A stretch of DNA of 64,000 nucleotides from Antennarius striatus. Lineage: Eukaryota > Chordata > Actinopteri > Lophiiformes > Antennariidae. Both the position numbers and the translations under genes were made by a program. The DNA lies in assembly GCF_040054535.1 (NCBI RefSeq), contig NC_090782.1, positions 20,677,001 to 20,741,000 on the forward strand. Reading direction: 5' to 3'. Every line of letters starts with the position of its first letter. The stretch's first letter is position 1. Below, piece after piece: positions 61,501 through 64,000 of this stretch. Under the pieces are notes generated by a model. That model was not told the origin of the DNA. It was given only the letters and a program-made list of their open reading frames with translations, and did no database searches.

Positions 61501-63233
61501 TTTCTCAACCTAAATTTATATGTTAAAATATGGCAGTTGATTAATTTCACATCCAAATGAGGACAAAAGAATGTATTTCAAACTGTTTCAGTTTCTCAGA
61601 ATCGCTAACATATCTAATGTCATAAGTATTTATAACAATACTACACAAAGTTCCTTACTGACAACATCACACTTTACTATGTATCACGTGCGACTGTGAT
61701 GACAATAAAAAAAAACCAGACCACAAGTGTGCTGCCTGCTGCTTCTAGTGTTAATCCTCTGAGGTCATACTCACTCCTGATCTACAATTACTTCCTTTCA
61801 ATTGTTCTCTCCAAATGACATCCAGTTAGAAGTACCTGGGACAAAAATAGACGAGACCTGTTGTTCAGTTTTAATGCGTTCATATTCTCTCATTAATTTA
61901 TGAATGTGATGGAAAACTGCTAAATAAGCCAAGCTGTGGAACAAACTTCACATTTCACATCCGATTATATATATAGTATATAGCATGAGCATTTGCTATC
62001 GTATATTATTACTGTATTTTTATGTGTGTTATTTGTCCACATTTGTATATTACATAAGACACAAAGACTATTTGTGATGATATTTGCTGCTCTATTGCAC
62101 AAATGCCCACAGAGCATACATAACGACCATTACTCCATTCCAATGGTAATCGCATTGGCTTCTTTTGCAACACTGACGCTGACGTTTCAACCTGCAGACT
62201 GGGTGGAGTTTAGCCCATATGAAATTGGGATGGCAAAGTATGGAACTTTCATGACCCCTGACTTGTTCGGAAGCAAATTCTTCATGGGAACTGCCATCAA
62301 GAAATACGAGGAGAACCCTCTTCATTTTCTGATGGGTGAGAGAGTTGGTTTCATCTATGTGGGTAAAGACAAAAGTAAGATCGTTCTTATAAGACATAAT
62401 GTATAATTATTTTTCCACCATTTCAGGTGTGTGGGGCAGCGCCTTCTCCATTTTGTTCAACAGAGTGCTGGGACTCAAAGATAAAGCTGGTGGCAGCACC
62501 ATGGAGGAGGAATTAGGTAACATTTCTCCGCTTCTCCTTCTGCATGAGTTTACATGAGACGCATTGTTCAGTTTTACAACAATGTAGTTTTTGTAGCTAT
62601 TTTAGACTAGTTTGTGTGCCTAAAAATATTACTTCCAGCTCATAATTTTGCCTACATTTATAGTGTTCCAATGCCCATTTTACGGTTTAGGCTTGCTAAC
62701 AGATGATGTAGTCATGCTGACTTAAAATAAGAACCCAAGATGCGAAGACTCAGACTTGGAGTAATATTCACCAAGAACAATATCAGTGATGCAAACTGAG
62801 CCAGATTTATCTCAGTTATGTTTGGTTGATTTTGATTCAAATATATAGCATGACTGTGTGTTGCGTGATACTGTTTCAACTGTGGGAACGTATCGGCTTT
62901 CTTCCATTGGTTTTACATTTCATTGGATGTTTTTGGATGACCTTTTAAACATTCAAACATAATGCATCTGTTGTACAAAGGTGCTAAGTACATGCTTGTC
63001 CGGTTTAAGGATGCATTGCTTTATCAGGTGTTTTCCATTTCTCTAGGAGTTTATTTTTAATAACAACGAACAATGTCGAGTGAATTTGATAATGTCACAT
63101 AACTGAACAAAAGGTCAGATATGTTGGAGTCTTAATCTGATGGTTGACGGGGTTTTGTGTTCTACAGAGCAGATCAAACCACAACACATTGTTGGAGAAG
63201 ACAGTTTGGATAATGACGAGGAGCCACCTAAAG
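55520..63233 (+). CDS. PLA2G4A: Cytosolic phospholipase A2 alpha (5' part, continues past window)
   Basis: Calcium-recruited lipase that frees arachidonate from the sn-2 position of membrane phospholipids, feeding cyclooxygenases such as the adjacent PTGS2. Exons seen: 55520-55537, 56806-56887, 56979-57127, 57329-57442, 57717-57754, 58030-58174, 59308-59444, 59799-60021, 60279-60393, 62198-62335, 62427-62516, 63168-63233 (1315 nt, about 438 of roughly 750 residues, all in phase). The first coding exon has only six codons (MASNII), then [11 protein letters not shown] as in the human protein. C2 domain: calcium-loop residues in [10 protein letters not shown], the [13 protein letters not shown] loop and [11 protein letters not shown]. 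The lipase core begins with the oxyanion loop GSGGGFRAM (Arg196) and the nucleophile elbow GLSGSTW (Ser224; human Ser228). [19 protein letters not shown] and [19 protein letters not shown] follow. The partner Asp and the phosphosite region lie beyond 64000. Introns 58175-59307 and 60394-62197 contain LINE fragments. Confidence 0.95.
58228..58352 (+). mobile_element. RTE/Expander-like repeat fragment
   Basis: TGCCAAGCCTGGATAAATGC, then GAGGATTGCGGCAGGAAGGG and CATCCAGCATAAAA, followed by TGGACCCCTGATGAGAGAAG. This series is known from the 3' end of RTE-type elements in fishes. It is diverged and non-coding, in PLA2G4A intron 7. Confidence 0.6.
60790..61055 (+). mobile_element. Decayed RTE-like LINE 3' fragment
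   Basis: Frames broken by stops still show the pattern of RTE C-termini: AGGAGGCCAAGAGAAGATAC (a worn RGRPRxTW stretch), GTGGGTGTGCCAAAGGAGGA, and an end like ATCCGCTGTAGCTACTC...GGAGCAGCCAGAAA. Older than the copy at 46347. It lies in PLA2G4A intron 10; the rest of that intron has no feature I recognise. Confidence 0.55.
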
Positions 63234-63759
63234 GTGAGACGCGACAGATCTTTTATTGTGCGCTATTATATTTGTTTTACAGTCTTGCTACATGACTGAA
63301 TGGTGACAGCAAATATTTTTACAATGTTGGGTTTTCATGTAACGTAGATTACTCAGCAAATTTTCGCATTTTCTGTGGTAATGTTGACATGACAGCGACA
63401 TAAGAACAGTCATTGTGGTTCCTGGGAAAAGCACAGAGTTGCATTGCAAACGCTTAAGTATAATGATCCTGGTCTTAATCATGTTGTATGTGGTAAATAA
63501 ACCTGTCAGCTAAATACTGACATACTTTCGCATACTGACACAATCATGTCCTTTCCAAACTTCCAAAAAGATTGCCCCAGCAGATTAGCCCAGAGGATGT
63601 GTCTCATGCTAATGACCCTCATTAGTACACAAATTTGAAACTCGCATTTCAAAGACCCCCGCCTTTTGGCACTCCCGGACACCCCGATCAACCATCACTG
63701 AGAAGCCAGACGGGTTTCAGCTGCGGTGGTTGAAATATGAATAGCACTCACCACACCCC

Positions 63760-63870
63760 AGAGGGTTAATAAACTGGGACAAGACCCGCCACCTTCAGAA
63801 CTGAAGAAGCCTCTTGGATGAGAGGCGAAACGTCCAGTGGATTGATTTAAACAGCTTTGGACATACTGTC
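63760..63870 (+). repeat. Possible interspersed repeat (GAAGCCTCTTGGATGAGAGG motif)
   Basis: CTGAAGAAGCCTCTTGGATG followed by AGAGGCGAAACGTCCAG is a phrase I associate with a widespread fish retroelement end. The family is not certain. It lies in the PLA2G4A intron that runs off the window; 63234-63760 shows nothing else. Confidence 0.35.
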
Positions 63871-64000
63871 ACCGTTTAAGTTGATGTGATGAACCTGTTG
63901 TGGACATTTTGCAAATCCAAGCTTCACTCCTTCTAGCTGTTTTTAGCAACAGATTGTCGAGGTGTTAAAATAAAACTGTTTAAAGGAGTGTTTTGGCAGA

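Overview
This is vertebrate nuclear DNA, almost certainly from a teleost fish. It holds many short exons with GT-AG introns, fish-type hAT, RTE and MITE repeats, and microsatellites, with no sign of bacterial or viral gene organisation. The gene order TPR - PDC - PTGS2 - PLA2G4A, with strands -, -, -, +, is the order seen around the human 1q31 PTGS2 locus. No species name can be given from sequence alone, and I cannot say which teleost duplicate (a or b) these copies are.

Region by region. (1) 10-20656, minus: a complete TPR gene (nuclear-basket protein). I could join 50 coding exons in phase, giving a 2345-residue prediction. Its introns carry a decayed hAT transposon (3755-5060), a mariner/Tigger-like fragment (about 13201) and a hAT MITE inserted exactly on the 5' splice site of exon 16 (15221-15547). 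(2) 20757-26668: a repeat-rich island in which one unit occurs three times (one partial direct copy and two long copies in inverted orientation), broken by later insertions. (3) 29926-32690, minus: a complete PDC (phosducin) gene with three coding exons and a likely non-coding first exon. (4) 32700-48600: a gene-poor interval with long microsatellites, a near-consensus CTCF motif (39353-39372) and a 5'-truncated RTE retrotransposon (46347-46802) with a 15-bp target duplication. (5) 48606-52943, minus: a complete PTGS2 (cyclooxygenase-2) gene of 10 coding exons and 608 residues, with AU-rich elements in its 3' UTR and a CRE plus TATA box in its promoter. (6) About 53740-64000, plus: the 5' part of PLA2G4A (cytosolic phospholipase A2), with a non-coding exon and 12 coding exons. 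It covers the C2 domain and the catalytic Ser motif, and the gene runs off the right edge.

PLA2G4A releases arachidonate from membranes and PTGS2 turns it into prostaglandin H2, so two consecutive steps of one pathway sit head to head (start codons 2.7 kb apart). TPR is a housekeeping nuclear-pore gene and PDC a photoreceptor G-protein regulator, so the window spans at least three expression programmes. I found no new multi-gene system. The most unusual features are the transposon whose target duplication copies a TPR splice donor, the inverted-repeat island between TPR and PDC, and the candidate insulator between PDC and PTGS2.
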